Source: Lepisosteus oculatus (lineage: Eukaryota > Chordata > Actinopteri > Semionotiformes > Lepisosteidae). From it: DNA of 64,000 bases. Where the stretch lies: assembly GCF_040954835.1 (NCBI RefSeq), contig NC_090698.1, positions 74,258,284 through 74,322,283 of the forward strand, given 5' to 3'. The position numbers were made by a program, and so were the translations under genes. The notes beneath the pieces are model-generated. The model made no database searches and was not told where the DNA came from. It was given only the letters and a program-made list of their open reading frames with translations. Position 1 is the stretch's first letter, and every line of letters begins with the position of its first letter. Positions 30,501 to 45,500 of the stretch are shown piece after piece.

Positions 30501-33500
30501 AAACAGGGGCTCAAATGTTAAGCCATAAGGACTGTTAAGCCTGTACGCTTTCGGCTTAACTGATGCTTTGCACTGACCAAACTGAGGAGTTCAGGACACT
30601 CATACACAGAATGGAAAATTACTGTACACAGACAGGATGTGGATGTCTGACTGAATAATTAAAGGCCAGAAGGCATATTTGGCTTTGCTGGGTTTCTGCA
30701 CTAGTCAAAATCTGGGTAAGTAAAATATCTGACTAAATCGCAGATAAAGAGTGAATAGTGCTGGCAGGCTCCATTGTGCCAGAGCAACACATGGTCACTT
30801 GTGTTCGTAATAATTCTGAAAAGGACAACATTTATTCCACCGTCTTGGCAAGGCATGGTCTCGAATTAATTGACCTTTCAGCAATTACGATAAAAATAAA
30901 ATTCCTGTTGAGTTTCCTGCCCGCTCAGCCGATTCCTGCTAACCGGAGGGCTTGTAGAAAACGTGGCTCACACAGATAACGGCACTTCTTGAGTAAGCAG
31001 AGCAGGGTTGGATGGCTTCACGGTTCCAAAGATCAGGAAGCTGGTCCCAAGCCATAGTAAATAAAGCCAAAGGAGAATCAAGCCCAGAGACCCAGCGACG
31101 CTAGGAAGGCCAGCCTGAGAATAATTTAACCCGGTCTTGTTTTCCTGCAGAGGTGTCAGCTGGTCTCAGGATATGCCTGAGAAAATCAGATTAATTTTTA
31201 CTTTCCTCCCCAACCTTACCCAGCAGCCAGGAGGTAAATAGCAACTCCGACCTGAAGCAAGAGCAACTGCCTTATCTGCGGGTGAGCCTGCATTCAGGAA
31301 TGACCTGGCGACCACGGAAAAACATTCCAGAATTTACCCTAGTTCTTGGCCAAGCAGTAACGCTGAACTTTCACTGCATCCGTTAGCTCAGCATGAAACC
31401 CTGCGCCCTACCCTGCCTTACCCCCAGGCGCATGGGTAATGCATCGACCCCTTGCAGTTGTGCAGGCTTTCATCACAGAGCCCAGCAGCAGGATCAGTGC
31501 ACAGAGCCTGCGTGGAGCAGCGCCCTCTGCTCCAGATACGCTGATGCTCAGCTCCTCTACAATACTGTTGTTAAATCGGTCAGCCGTGCCTTCTGTTGAG
31601 CTCAAAATGAACTCAAAACGCCAGTGTCACACCGAGGCAGCTTCGTTGGACGCCAGCAGGAACAAATACTCAGATCAAGAGGTTAACAGTTCTACTTTTC
31701 CCCAAAACAGAACATAAGGCTTGAAATGGAGCTTGACCGTCAAGTCCCGGGCTTGTGTGTCGGAGAGCTGAGGTGCAGCCCAGCACCCGGCCCTGTGACT
31801 GAGGAGGCAGAGAGGAGACTTGCCTACGAACGGCCCTCCAGGCTTGATGACTTTGGTGCTCCGGCTGCTCTTCTCCTCCTCGGCCTGCGTCATCCGCTCC
31901 CGCGTCGTCTGGTAGGAGTCGCTGGTGGCGCAGACGGTGATCTTATCCTGCACGGTTCCCAGGGAGGCCAGCTGGGAGGCGCCGGAGCTGAAGACGAGAC
32001 AAGACGGAGAAATGGCCAAGGTTCCCCCGAGGAGGAGCCTCACCACACGGGGCACGAGCCGGAGGTGAAAACCTCGGAGACCACACCGGGAGAACCGGAG
32101 AGCACCACTGCTGCATCTTTTATCGGAGGGACACACAGTACAGTTACTGCCATGATAAGGCATTAATTACTCCTCCTGATGAGCCAACATGGAAAAGGAG
32201 GGCAGATAATGGTATGGGAGTCACCAGAGCCTCAGGGTGCAGCGCTGACCGAGCCCTGGGAGTCTGCCACGGCTCCACCCAGGAACAGGCAGTCTTCCAA
32301 TAATGAAGGGATGGACTAAACAGCTAAAAGCCCCCCCCACCAATCCCATGACTTTTCTCCGCAAAGAATGACTGTTTACATGGAAAAAATGACTTTTTGA
32401 AAGTGCCATTTCGTCACAAAGCCGCAGCGTGCCCCGAGAGCAAACAGCAAACACAAAATAACAAAAGGAATGGGCCTTGATCTCAGACTGGTGACGTCAG
32501 AGCTCAGTTTAACTGGATTAAGATATCGAACTGAGGAAACGCATCGTTATCAGAAACACACTGGACAGCTCATCCTGGGACATGACCCTGCGAAGACTCG
32601 AAAGGGCGCCAGGTTAACGCCCACAAACACACTCTCGCGCTGAAGCACGCCCCCGCAGCCAAGCGCTGGCCACACCCCCGCAGCCCCAGTGCGCTCACCT
32701 CGACACAAACTGGTGCACGCAGTCGAAGCTTCCCTGAGGGTTGTCTTTCCCGACGCTGGACAAGTAAAAATCGAAGCTCCGCAGCTCGTCCGGAGCGCCG
32801 GCGCGAGGGATCTTGATGCGCTGCGGGGAGAGAGAGAGGAGATACCCACTGGCCTAGATATCCAACACGCACGCGCGGGGGGGAAACAGCACCGTGACAA
32901 ACTGCACTGTGGACACGAAAGAGGAGGCACTTCCTCATCGATTCCTAGCACAGCAGCTAACTCCCAAAACTCATCCGGCTGAGTCCCGGAAGATCCCGGG
33001 CCGCTGCCCGCAGCTCCAGGCCCCTCGACTGCGAGCCGAGGGCCTCCCGCTCTCTCTCCATCCCTGCTCTCCTCGCCGGGTTCCCACGAGTTCCTACAGG
33101 CTGCGTGCACATCGCCTTCACTTGTGACGTCAAGCCCCACGGCTCACGCCCGCTCTGCAGAGGCAGCTGGTGCCCGACCGCCGTGCGCCACACAGACACC
33201 GCTGTGCGCCACAGGCCCAGAAACGACCGCGCGCACCACAGCGCCACACGGACAGAAAGCTGAAGTCACGGCTACCGACAAACTGGAGTTGCAGTAAGCC
33301 TCAATCACAAGAAGAAGACAAGTCAGAGGAAATATGAAAAGCTTTTCCCATGTGCTAACCAGCTGCACAGACAAGCTTGCTTAGTCACCAAGAGTCAGGA
33401 GAAGTTCATGTTCAAGATGTTTCGCACTCTTGTAAAAGGCCTCTGCCTGTGAAACACGCCAAACTGTTTGAAGCTGGAACAACCCCGACACACAGTTTGA

Positions 33501-36500
33501 ATTTAAAATCTCTGTGTAGCTAGGCTTATGAGGGTAACCTTTGTTCTACGTTTATATTAGGTTTCACAATGTTATGAACATCTTTCTGCTTTAGAAAAGG
33601 GTTTTGCAGCGTAAAATATTTCAGGGAAAATGCTATCAGAAGGCGAGAACACTTCCTCGAACGGCTCAATTCATAACAGGGGGGCTTGGAGGTGGGGGGT
33701 CACAGCTCTCCCCGTCTGGCAGCAGCAGCAGCAGACGTTCCCTCCCCCACACCCATGCAGGTCACCTGACTTCACACCCGCTCAACAGGAGCCTCACCCC
33801 CCGGGGGTCCCTGCAGACCCCTGCCTGCTCCACATGAGCCCTGCAGAGACAGAGGCACCTCAGCGCCCGGGGGTCCCTGCAGACCCCTGCCTGCTCCACA
33901 TGGCGCAGGGGTTCGAGAAAGGAGAGCCACCTCCCCGCACCGAAAACAAGGCTGCCAGATGAAGACCCACTCCCGGCAGTTAAAACTGCACTTTCGACTC
34001 TGTGACGTGCGGTGCTTCAGTAACAGGGAAACCGGCCGCCGTGCTTGCAGCTGCTGGCCTGGGCCCCTGTACTGATACCAACCAACGCTCTTGGCGGGCC
34101 GAGCAGGAAGCGAAGCCGTGTGGTTAGGAACGCAACAGGAGCGAGGAGGCAGGAAGCAGGTGTGCTCGCCCCACGGGGGGCAGCTCCACTCTGGGAAACG
34201 AAACCATGACACCCCGAAACCCCAGCCCAGGGCCGGTGGAGGCCAGCAACTGCCCGCCTTCCCTCAGAGGGGCCTGGCGGCCTTGCAACAGTCTCGGTTA
34301 CTGACGCTGCAAAGGGGACACCCAGACTGAAACTGACGCGACCGAAATGGTTCATGACCATCGTCTCTAAACTCAGCTCATGAAGACTGATTTCTGAGCT
34401 GCTGCAGTCTTTTTGGACAAGCAGGATACAATCACTGAAATAAATCTGGTGAACAAAACAGTAACAGATGATATACACGCTCAAGCTCTAAAACCTAAGG
34501 CCAGAATAAGCGCACTTGCTGATCTGGAAAAGCAGACATTGAAGGCACCAGGCAGCATTTTCTAGTGGTGACCCGGTAGCAGATGGATTCAAAGTCAATA
34601 GAAGAACCATGGTTGTGCTTCACAATCTGTTGGAGATCATGTGATGTGCACCCCACAAAAAACCGCTGTGGCTCCTCATTCCCCAGTGGGCACAAATATC
34701 CCCTGCGGGGTGGTTTGGACCCAGTCGCTTGGGATTCCACCCCTCGGGTGTGCGTGGGCACATGGACTGGACAGAGGGGGTTGCTCTGTGCCTCGAGACA
34801 GGCAGCAGGCTGAACGGCCCTGGAGTCGGATCGCTCCGCGGTGGGATACAGGGAATGGATTCCTTCCTTGCTGGATCCTCCTGCCTTGTCGACGCAGATC
34901 GAGGTGATCCGTTGGCACCCAGCCACTGCAGATTCCAGCTGGCTGAGGCTGGTCACTGTCCTGCAGGGGCCTGCAGCCAAGCCCTGAGCTGCTTCTCCGG
35001 CCCTGACCACCTTGTACTGGCAGTACAAGACACAGCCAACAGATTTGGAAAGGGAAACTGCAGCTGCTTGTTCACTATTTCATATAGCGCCTTTAAAAGT
35101 CAAAGAGCTTTACAGAACAACAACAACAACAGCAAACAAATACACAAGATATACACAGTGAGAATACACAATAAGAGGAGACAGTAGATGGGGTACTGAA
35201 CACAGCAGGAGCAGAGGGGTAAAGAACAGATCCAGTTAAGTAAAGGCTCTTCTAAAGAAGGTTTTTAGTCTGGATTTGAAGGAGTTTAGGGAAGGTGACT
35301 CCCCTTGACTATCCTAAGTGATAGATTTCCAGAGCTTTAGGGCATAAAAGGAGAAGGCCCTGTCACCCACAGAGTGAAGACAGACTTGGGGGACAGATAA
35401 GAGACTAGAATTAGAGGAGCGCAGGTTGCGAGGTGGGGAGTAGGACAATAGTAGCTCAGTACTGAGGTGCCCTGGGTCATATAAACCCAGAGTCTACACC
35501 ATTGACCAAAGAACAGGAAACTGCACCATTTGAAAGAGCACACCCGCTATTGGGGTTGATGTTGTCAGTGGTGTGCCTCAGGGATCCATCTTGGGCCCTT
35601 AGATCAGAAACAGTACTTTCAACCACTTACATGTGGATTCAATCTGTAAAGTACATACAATTTAGAAACAATGGGGAGAGGCAAACAGCAGCAAGGGAAT
35701 CACAAAACTGGCATGGACCGGACAGCTTTCTCAAATGAAATCGATTGCTAGTAAGTGTGCAAAGCAACCCATCCAGGAAGCAAGACAGGGCGATTCTGAG
35801 TGGCAGGAAGAAATAGTCTCGTCCCTTTCATGTTGTTGTAGGCTTTGCTACGTCCACATCAAGACAACATGGAGAAACAGGAAAAAAAAGCAAACAGAAT
35901 GCTTGGGTGAAGAGCTTAGGATATTACAGTGACGTTTTCGGTTCTGGTCACCACACCACAGAGAGGTTATTACAGCCTAGGAAAGACCCCAGAAAAGAGC
36001 AACAGGATGTACTACTGGTCTCGTGCGATTGCCTTTCATGGACAGTTAAGAGAGTAGATGGGGGCCAATCCAGAGAGTTATTTCACAAGGACAAGGGGTC
36101 ACAATAGCCAGCTCGTGATTTCAATATATTCATTACAGGCTGTTCCTTGGCAGTGAAACATTTTACATTAAACATGAATACAATGAGTTAGAGTATCCTC
36201 AGCATCTGGAGTAGAATGGAGTGTTGCCTGCTCATTTTCTAGTAAATTTTACCAGAAAAGTATTATCACATTTTCAGATAAACTTCAAAGCAGCTTCCCA
36301 GGCTTAAAACACTTGGTCATCGTCTGATTGATAAAACAAGGCAACTCACTCTGTGTGCACATGTGTGGGGAGGGGCGCTACATACAAGACGACCAGGGAA
36401 TCTGAGTATCACGGACATTGGAACAAAAAAAGACTGGATTCTACATCCGTCACGCAGCTCCTGGGCACCAATTACAGGAGAACTGCAATGCCTCTCACAC

Positions 36501-39500
36501 ACTCACAGATAGGGAGACCATAACCAGGCTGATTCCAGAGACTGAATTATAGTGAACTGCAGAAATATAACCGTTTTGGGGCTGAACTGACAAACATGGG
36601 GTGTCAGACGTTTTCTCTGAAGTAACTGATGAGACTGTGTAGACGGGAAGAACAGGTAACAGCAGAAGGCCCCTCTCTGAAGTGCCCCACTGTATTCATT
36701 AACTTGTTGAGGCCAGCTCCTCTCTGTGAAACCCTTAACCTGTGGACCGCCAGCAAGCTGCGTTTCCACGTCTGACCCAGAGGCTCAGCAGAGCGGCGCA
36801 GTGGTCAGGCTTTTGAACTGGTGCCTGAAAGGTTCCCCAGGAGAGACGCCGCGTTGCACCTGTGAGCCAGGCGCTTCTAGTCCAGAATCCAGCTGCATAA
36901 ATGGGAGCAGATGTAAGCCACTTTGGATAAACGCGTCACTCAATAAACCAGCGGAGCAGCTGTACGCTCTTGAAAAGCGCAGGCTAGATGCAAGCCCCTC
37001 CTGCCTGCAACCAGTCCTGTGGAGCAAGACGCAGTGCAGTGGGCAGGAGGCCCTCCACAGCCCTGAAACGCACACTTCCTCCCCGCGATCAGATCAGCCT
37101 CGTCTGCAGAGTCAGCCGGTTTTCAACACTTGACTTGAGGCGGCGGACAAAGATGGGAGAATGTCTCGAGCAGTTTCTCCGAGTACTCCAGTGCACATTC
37201 TCACAGTCCCCCGAACATAAGGAGTCGACAAAATAACAGCGCGGTCGCCAAACGAAACAGCGACGTAGCCAGGAGCAAGTTGGAGAGCCGCCACGTGCCA
37301 CACAGCCCGGGGACGCAGGGAAAACAGACAGCAGACTGTTAAAGAGCCATCTTTATTCTTCCGACACGAGTCGGAAGAATAATTCCTGGAATCCTTTCGG
37401 CAAGGTTGCGTAGAAAAGCTACGTTCTATACCAGAAGGAGCTGCTTCAGCCAGATAGAGACGGCAAGTCTCTCTCTCCAATTGTCTCCACGAGTCTTGAC
37501 ACTCACCTTGCACATCAGACGAGACCATCTCCTGCGCACACTAACCATCACACACCGAATTAAACACTCTCGATCATTACCAACAGCCTGCCCCTGCAAC
37601 TAGAGGGGCTTGTTCTGCTCGTGTCACTGAAGATCCCCTCGCAGCAAGCCGCTCAATTGGCAAAGGTAATTGATACTCTGCTGTAAAGCGCTGTGTTGGT
37701 GTAATGGCTTTGGCGTGTGACTCGCATGCTGGAGGTCGGGGGTTTGAACCCAGCTCTTGTCATGAATTTTCTAGGGGCGGAGCGGTGGCTCTGTGGCTCA
37801 GGATCTGCGCCTGTGGCTGGAAGGTTGCCGGTTCGTACCCCGCGGCCGGCAGAGGAATCCTACTCCATTGGGCCCCTGAGCAAGGCTCTTCATCCCAGCT
37901 GCTTCAGGGGCGCCGTATAAATGACTGACTCTGCGCACTGACCCCCAGCTTCTCTCCCTATCTGTGTGTCTCATGGAGAGCAAGCTGGGGTATACGAAAA
38001 GAAAATTCCTAATGCAAGAAATTGTACAGTATACGGCCAATAAAGTGACCTAAATTGAGAGAGTTTTGTCTGTGTGGAAAAAACCCTTCCCGATTCTGCT
38101 AGCTCAAGCAACTACACGCACGCACCCATCACCGGCATGACACCCACCGGCCCTCGTGTTGAATTCATTTGAATCCCTCACTGTCCAAGTGAAATGATGG
38201 CGCTTGTCACTAGCCACCCAAAGACGTAAGTACCGGCAACAATGCAACTGAAAACACGAAGAGCTTACCCCCTGGAGTCCCATGAACTGGATCGATGGCT
38301 GAGGGGAGGGTCCATTCTGAAAAAAAGGAAAAGGAAGTGACGGTTAGCCCTCGAGCATCGCCCACGCTCACGGACGAGCGACTCTGTGGACGCCACCGAG
38401 AGGGATGCAGGTTCCTGCCCGCGCCAGTAGGGAGATGTTGAAATAATAGTGTTGTGAATGTACATCCGGACACAACAGACGCCCACAGCATTGCAGGATG
38501 ATGAAGTCTGGTTTTCCCAACCCTGCTTGAAAGTGTGCATTATTTACACAACAAAAATCTCACATTTTTAAACTAGCTTTAAACGTTTTGTAAACTAGCC
38601 TAACAAGCACACTGTGCCATTTGAAAGGGTTATTTAAAGTCCATAATCTATGTGAAGTACACGCAATAACTAACCTTGAAAGGTAAGAAAACTAATCAGA
38701 TGGCAAAGAAAAGGCAAAGATAACAAAAGGTTAAACCCTGAATTTCCGTGGTGAACAATGGAATACTGAATCTATCGGTCTTCTAACACAGAGCACTTTG
38801 TGCCTCAAGTCACAGCTCAGCTGGCGCTGGCTAACTTTGGAAACAAATCTGTCAGTCGAGAATCCACAAAAAAACACGGCCTTAAGAGTCATCTATAAAT
38901 GGATCACTTTCCCCATGGAGATTAGTTTACATGAAAAGATAAATCCACAAACGCTACACAGGGCAAACAAATATTCACTCATTCATGCATGAATGACCCT
39001 TGTCCGATTCCGTGTCTTTTTGTCAGCCTGAGACTGGAGTTCAAGAAAAAGAAGTGAGAGCAAGGTGGTTTTGAGACTTTATTTAGAAAAGAGATTAATT
39101 GTAACCAAAAGTAATTATGCCTATGCTATATTTAAAGAAATGAGTATTAAGAAAGCAGCATAATCTGTTCTCCAAATAACTAATCTGTGAAGATGTGGAG
39201 GACTCGTGTGAACAAGCAGCGCAGCGATTCAGAGCCACACTGCAAGCCACTGCTGTCCATCTGAACCATCGTCGTCCACGAGCCCCAACGGCCCTCCAGG
39301 AAACACTGCCTCTGCCCGAGAGCTGAAGAAACCTGCAGCAGACTGCTTCTGTCTCGCTCTTTCATTCTCATGGAGATTCAAGCACGCTTTCCAACAGCGA
39401 GGCAGTATTTTTAGATCACTGCCATGACACAGCTGTGTTTAAGAGATGGTCATCACTGTCTCACTTTACAACTCGACAGGAATGCATTCATTCTGCTCTT

Positions 39501-42500
39501 CTTGGGTAACTGAACTGGAACAGCGCATCTTTATCCAATCCCGATGCCGCAGCCCCGGGCCAGAGGCAGGAGTGCTGAAAGCACAGCAGGCAGCCGGCAG
39601 ATTACCGGCAGCAGTGAGCTTTCCTGGCACCAAGACTCAGTCTGTTCCCTGCAATTACTGGCACGCACAGGGACTGCGTTTTACAGGAAAGGCACAGCAC
39701 TTGCACATCGTGGCCGTGAAGAATCGGGGCAACACACAGAAGCTGTAAATGATTACAATTCGCAGTGGAAAGATCGACAAACATTGCAGGCGCAGGAAGA
39801 GCACAGCCGTGCCTGTCAGCCGCAGTGTTTGCCAGAGCTGAGGGACGTGTTCCCCAGTTTAACAGGTGGTTAGCACCTTCCAGCTCTGCCCATTCGCACC
39901 CAACTGGTGACTGCTAGTCTCCTACAAAAGAAACTGCCCAGAATCATGACCCACTGGTCTTGGTCAATGACAAAGTTGGCAAGCCAGGACTTCTCTGCAG
40001 GGGTTCAGAAAGCCGGCTTTCAGACTAGGGCACTGCAATAAACCCTTTTCCATTTCCCAAAACACAGACTGATCAAACTTTTTTTTCTAACATCTTCAGG
40101 TTAAGCAAACATGCTGGGGAATAAAAAGCACTGCAGTCCGGTTTCACATGCTGCAAATCGGAGAGCGTTCTGAACGAACACACCCCGCCCACGACCGCAG
40201 GCCTCCTGGGAGCGATCCCTTGCTGGGCACTGCCGAGGGGAGGCTGCGACAGACACCTGCGCCCGTCTGCGATCCCGTTTCACATCACACAGGAAGCCAC
40301 AGGCTTCCGAGACCACCTGAACGCGGTACGAGAACGCTACAGGCGAGTCAAGCCTAGGAAAAGACCTTCACTCCACTGCAAAGAAACAAAAAGCACTTTG
40401 AGGGAAACAAGTGTACGAGCGCTATTGATCTAGTTGCAGCATTATCTTTAACAATCCGGTTTACGTGTGCAGGAATGAGCTCGTCATGCTGGCCTTCTGA
40501 ATCACTGGGTACAAGGCTGACGTACCCAGTGATCACACAGAGCAACACTCAGCCTGTTTAACCAGGAGAAACTTGGCTCTTTGACGTCAGTCCTTCTTTG
40601 GAGAATTTAACCAACTCCGTCAAGTCTTTTCAGTTCAACATCAATTTCACCAAGTGCTTTTAGGTATTACAAATAAAAAAAAAAACCTTATCCAAGGGCA
40701 CACAAATCCAGTTGCCATGTACGCAGCCGATACGACTGAATGGAAACACATTTTGAGCTGAAGTACTTTCCGACAGAAAAATAAACAGCCTCAAACCCTG
40801 AGCGCACAATCTGTAAGTGAGCTTCAGTTGCCTCCTGGCAGAGAGACAGCTGTCATGTACCCCACCGTTTCCTAGGTTACCATAGCCTGTGACCTCTCTT
40901 TGAACTCACTGCAAAGCAGCCTGGGACAGAGGCACAATTATAGGATCTGCTTCTTTCGGATCTACCTTATTTGGGCCCACCAGGTTATGACTTAAGGATC
41001 CACTGAACTGCTAAAACCTAGATTAACGCGAGTTCTCTCTCGCTACTTGAAAGTTTATTCTTGCTTGAATAAACAGGCAGGTGCAACAGTGCTTTATTTA
41101 GAACAAAGTTGTGCACAAGGGAACTTATATCTTGTGAAATTTACGTGCACAACAGAAGACCACTCCAGGTGTCAAAGTTGTAATAGTCGTTGGGTCAGCA
41201 CTAAAAACTGCCGGGCACCCAAGAACAACAGAAACACTTCAAACTGGGAAAGAAAATGGCTTGGACTAATCTTGAAACACCAGCACAAGCTCACAGGGAG
41301 ACTCGTAGTGTTTGTACAGAGAGAAACGGGGAGAAAGAGCGATATGCCAGCCAGGGCACCTCACAGAATCAAGCCATCGGGAAACAGATCGGGCGATGAG
41401 CCAGCTCAGCTGCGTCCCTGCGATGGCAAGAGTACGACGCGCTTCCAACACCACAAACTAGGACAAATATCTGCTTCATTAAAAAAAAAAAACCATCGGC
41501 AGGAAAAGAAAGCTTGTTCAGAGAGCAAGTGGACTCAAAGTAACATGCTAACAACCGAACCAGGAAGTTGTGCTCCAGCCTTACATAGACAAAGGGTGCA
41601 AGGAATTCAGTCCACTGACTCAGCAAAGCAAACTGGACACCATGCTATTTTAAACAAAACTGCAGCAGGCACATGTACGGTACAGGGACAAAAAAAGCAA
41701 CCATTATTTTTACTTTTGTTTAGAAACCAGCTTGCCTGCCATTGCAGATTTCCTTCCCCATCAAGAACACTGATAATGATTAACAAAGTGGAGGCATTTA
41801 GTCTGGACCTGTTCATGCACCAGCAGAAAATTAAATCGCCTAGAGCACACAACACAGGACATGCTGTATCAGGCCTTCAGCACTTGATCTGGAAAGATAA
41901 TGCAGTCAAACAGCACTGGCTGTATAATTTACCAGCTGGGCACTTGAGGGAGAGCACTTAATACAATCTTAATTCACTGCTACTGTTTATACTGCAGGTT
42001 CCACTCACAACTTTCTCTTTTTATACACACACATCATCTACAGCCACGGATTAAAGCCCGTGGTGGGTCAAATGTTTTCCAAGAATATTACTTCCGAATG
42101 GAAGACAACGGCCATCCATCCGTTTTCTAACAGTTTATCCAATTCAGGGCTGCGAAGGAGCAGGAGTCTATCCCAGCAAACAACAGACAAGGCAGGACAC
42201 ACCCTGGACAGGACACCAGTCCATTGCAGTGCAGACACAGACCCTTGCAAACTCAGACCAGGGCCAATTAACCTCCTGGTATGTCTTTGTCTTTCTCTCA
42301 GAAAGCTGATCACAATACAATACAACACACAAACACTAGACAGTCTGTGCTCTAGATACCATGCTGTTAACAAACCTAAACAGCCGGCTTCTGAAGGGGC
42401 TGGTTAACATCAATACTGTAGGCCTGCAAGACTGAGGCTATTACAGAGGCTCCGCACAAGTCAAAGACAGACAGCTGGCGTAAAACGCATGCAGCGTTAT

Positions 42501-45500
42501 GTGCACAGCTCCTTCCAGCACGCTACGGGATTAAACCCCTGGAATACCACTGCCACAGAAAAATAAACTTCAATCACTGTGTCGAAATGCATGACCAGGG
42601 AACCTGTCGAACATCTGTGCCCACAGCCAACATCAGAGCAACACGGTTCCCAAAGAATGAGAAGGAACGGGGGTTCTTCCCCCGTTGGGTCTCACTGTAC
42701 AGAATGTGATGCTCAGTAGCCAGACAGTCAGGAATGGGTTAACTACCTTTGACCTCGGCAGGCCCGAGGGTCCCAGGGCTGAGGTCCTGGTGAGGCAGGC
42801 CCCACAGTCAGGGCCCCTCCCTGATGCATGTACAAACCACACCCTCCTTCCTGCAGCCCTGAACAGCCACAGTCCCCAGTCATGCCCCACGGACCCAAGG
42901 CTCTCCTGCTGAGTCAGTCTGCAAGCTCTCCATTTGCATATGTTGTATCAGATCTGCACAGCAGCACTTCAGCTTTCACAGGCTTAAGCAGTCCTTGTTA
43001 GCGTATAAGGAACTCAACTAGAATAACGACCATTAAGATCAACAAGATAAGGACTGCCGGCAGTGGCAGTGCTACAGACCGCCCTGGGCAGTCCACGTGT
43101 TTAAAGACGACCCCCGATGACAACAAACTGGTTCCCCCTGTCATCATTAGCAAAATCCAAAGACATTCAAAGATGACAAAATCAAGCTGATTCACGCGCT
43201 TTTGAGCTCCATGGGTTAAAATAAAAACAGCTCCACTGAAAATGCAGAAACGTTCAGGCGGGTAACGGCTCTGAAGCCCCAGCTCCTCTACTCCGTCTGT
43301 GACGGGACCTGCGCCGGCCGCAGGCTCCTCCGTGACGGTGCCGTGACCCCCCACACTCCGCTCAGAAGTGTCCTTCTACTTTGAACTAAAGCCCCCCACA
43401 GCACATCCCTCTCACTGCTCCCCGTGTGCTCCTGGAGCCGGCAGCTCCTTCACCGGTTTAAACCCACACTCAGGACTCAGCCGCTTAATTTAATTAAAAA
43501 AAGACTTATCTCCTTCCCCCCCCCCCCCCCCATTATTTATCTCCAGCTTAATTTCTTTTCAATGCTATTGCAATTCTTTTTCTTTTTTAACCCTGTCAAG
43601 AGCACCAAACACTGTGGGCGCACATGGACACTGAAACAAATCCTTCACTACATAAACCACCGGACTGGAACGACAGAGGAAACCCGTCTTGCCCGCATCC
43701 ATACGCAGGTTCCTCAGCAGGCAGTGCCGTTCTGCACACAGCAGTACTGACAGCAGGCTCAAGCCCAGCTGTTCAACATTTTGCTTTTTAAACATGATGC
43801 TGTCCCTTTAAGAGGCCATGTGAGATGTACTTTTTTTTTTTTTACATTTGTTGGGTGGGTAGTGTACAGCTCTTATATTATATAGCTATTATCGCTATCT
43901 GATAGCTACTTTTTTTAAAACTGCCTTTCCATGCAAATACAATTTTAAATCTTTATCTGCACAAAAGGTCGATTGGCAGATTAGGAGCTTTGTACAATGG
44001 GCCCAGACCACAAGACATGTTGGGAGCCACAGATCAGAAGGCAGGTGCCGGTACAAACCCAGGAGGAAGGCCCACAGGAGTAGTCAGATCACTGCGTAGG
44101 CATGTGGGGCTCCTCGCAGGGACAGTACCAGCCGAAGGCACCGGGAGCTCTGGAAATCAGGCCAGCAGGTTTCCAGTCAACCCCGTGTGGAGAACCTCCA
44201 CTGTGGGTGTGCCCGGGGAGCAACAACGCTCTTTATCTAGGTGTCCGTCTCAACATGGAAGGAAGAAGGCGCCACCTGAGGTCACTCAGGCCCCGCGCCC
44301 AAAAGCTCAGGGGGGAGGGGAGGGGGGCTGGGCTCGCCCCCTCAGCTTTTGTTCAAGGCGCTGCTGAGCATTGCTGGCAGTGCCTCTCGTGGACAGACGC
44401 TCTGTCTCTCTGTCTGCGGGGACCCCCTGAGGCAACGATTTCGGCAGCACAGGCAGAGCAGGACTGCTGTAGCACCACCATGTCAAAGCTTGCAAAAAAA
44501 TAATAATAAAAATTAAAGGCACGTGAAAATGCATTAAGCAAAAGTAAGGGCCTGGTTTGAGAAGCCGGTCCGTCACCCCAGTGCAGGAGCTGCTGGTCTC
44601 TCCAGCGCCCCCTACAGGGGCTCCGTCTCACCCCGCAGGATGACTCCCGTCCTGCGCCCGGCTCGAACTCGGCTGCCTCCTTCCGAACCACCTCGGATTA
44701 TCTTTGCTCCCGATCGCCTTTCGGATGCTATCGGGGGGGTTGTCAGGCGTTCAGTCCCACTGCCGAACGCTCCTGGCCTCCCTCGGCTCCGGCCCACTGC
44801 CCTGCGGGCGCGCCGAGCTCGAACCCCAGCGGGGCAGCCCGCAGCCCTTCGCCGGCAGGGATACTGTTGCTTTAAGAAGAACCCAGCTGGGCCAGCAGAT
44901 CGGGCTCAGCAGGAAAAAAAAAACTCTCGGGGGGGAAAAAAAAGTTGCTGATCTCAACAGTTGTTAAATTTTCAGTGAATAAAGGCCAGATCAGACGTCA
45001 TTTTCAGGTACGGCCTCTATTTTAGCGTGAGCCCTTATTATAATTAATTATCACCCCGAGCCGGACGGGCCATTACACCGGCCCCTAATCTGGCTGGCAA
45101 CAGGGAGAATTTAATCCCTACTCCTGGGTCCCGGCACGTACTCCGCTTCCAACTCGTGTGTTCAGCGTTTTAAAAGCTTAACTGAGGCTTTAAAAGCAGG
45201 AATAGGTGGGCACATAACATGATATGCATTTAAATAACGATCGGGTCAGCTTTTGAATAAACGATATAAAAATGAAGTACGACACCACACCAATTCGTCA
45301 GCCAACGGGAAAGAAAAGTTTTAGACACTCAAAACGGCAGCCAAACTGAAAGAACCGACGAAATACAGCCTCTTTAACGACACAATCACGTCCGTGCTGA
45401 CCGCCAACACTCACTCTCCCAGCGCCTGAATTAACAAAGGTGTAGTTTGGAAAAGGGACAACTCGAATTCCACAAGAATTCCTTTTTTTTTTACTCGCTT

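Larger units (their letters stand above)
32821..38268 (-). other. ELL2: ELL2 intron 2
   Basis: A GT-AG intron of 5.4 kb (donor GTAAGC). It holds the direct repeat at 33801, dispersed repeats near 35077-35480, 36790-36960 and 37693-38050, and a 177-codon unexplained frame at 34495-35028 on the minus strand that matches no family I know. Confidence 0.7.

Noticed and set aside
34495-35028. 177-codon minus-strand frame in ELL2 intron 2
   Set aside because: No family resemblance or splice support; left as a chance frame.
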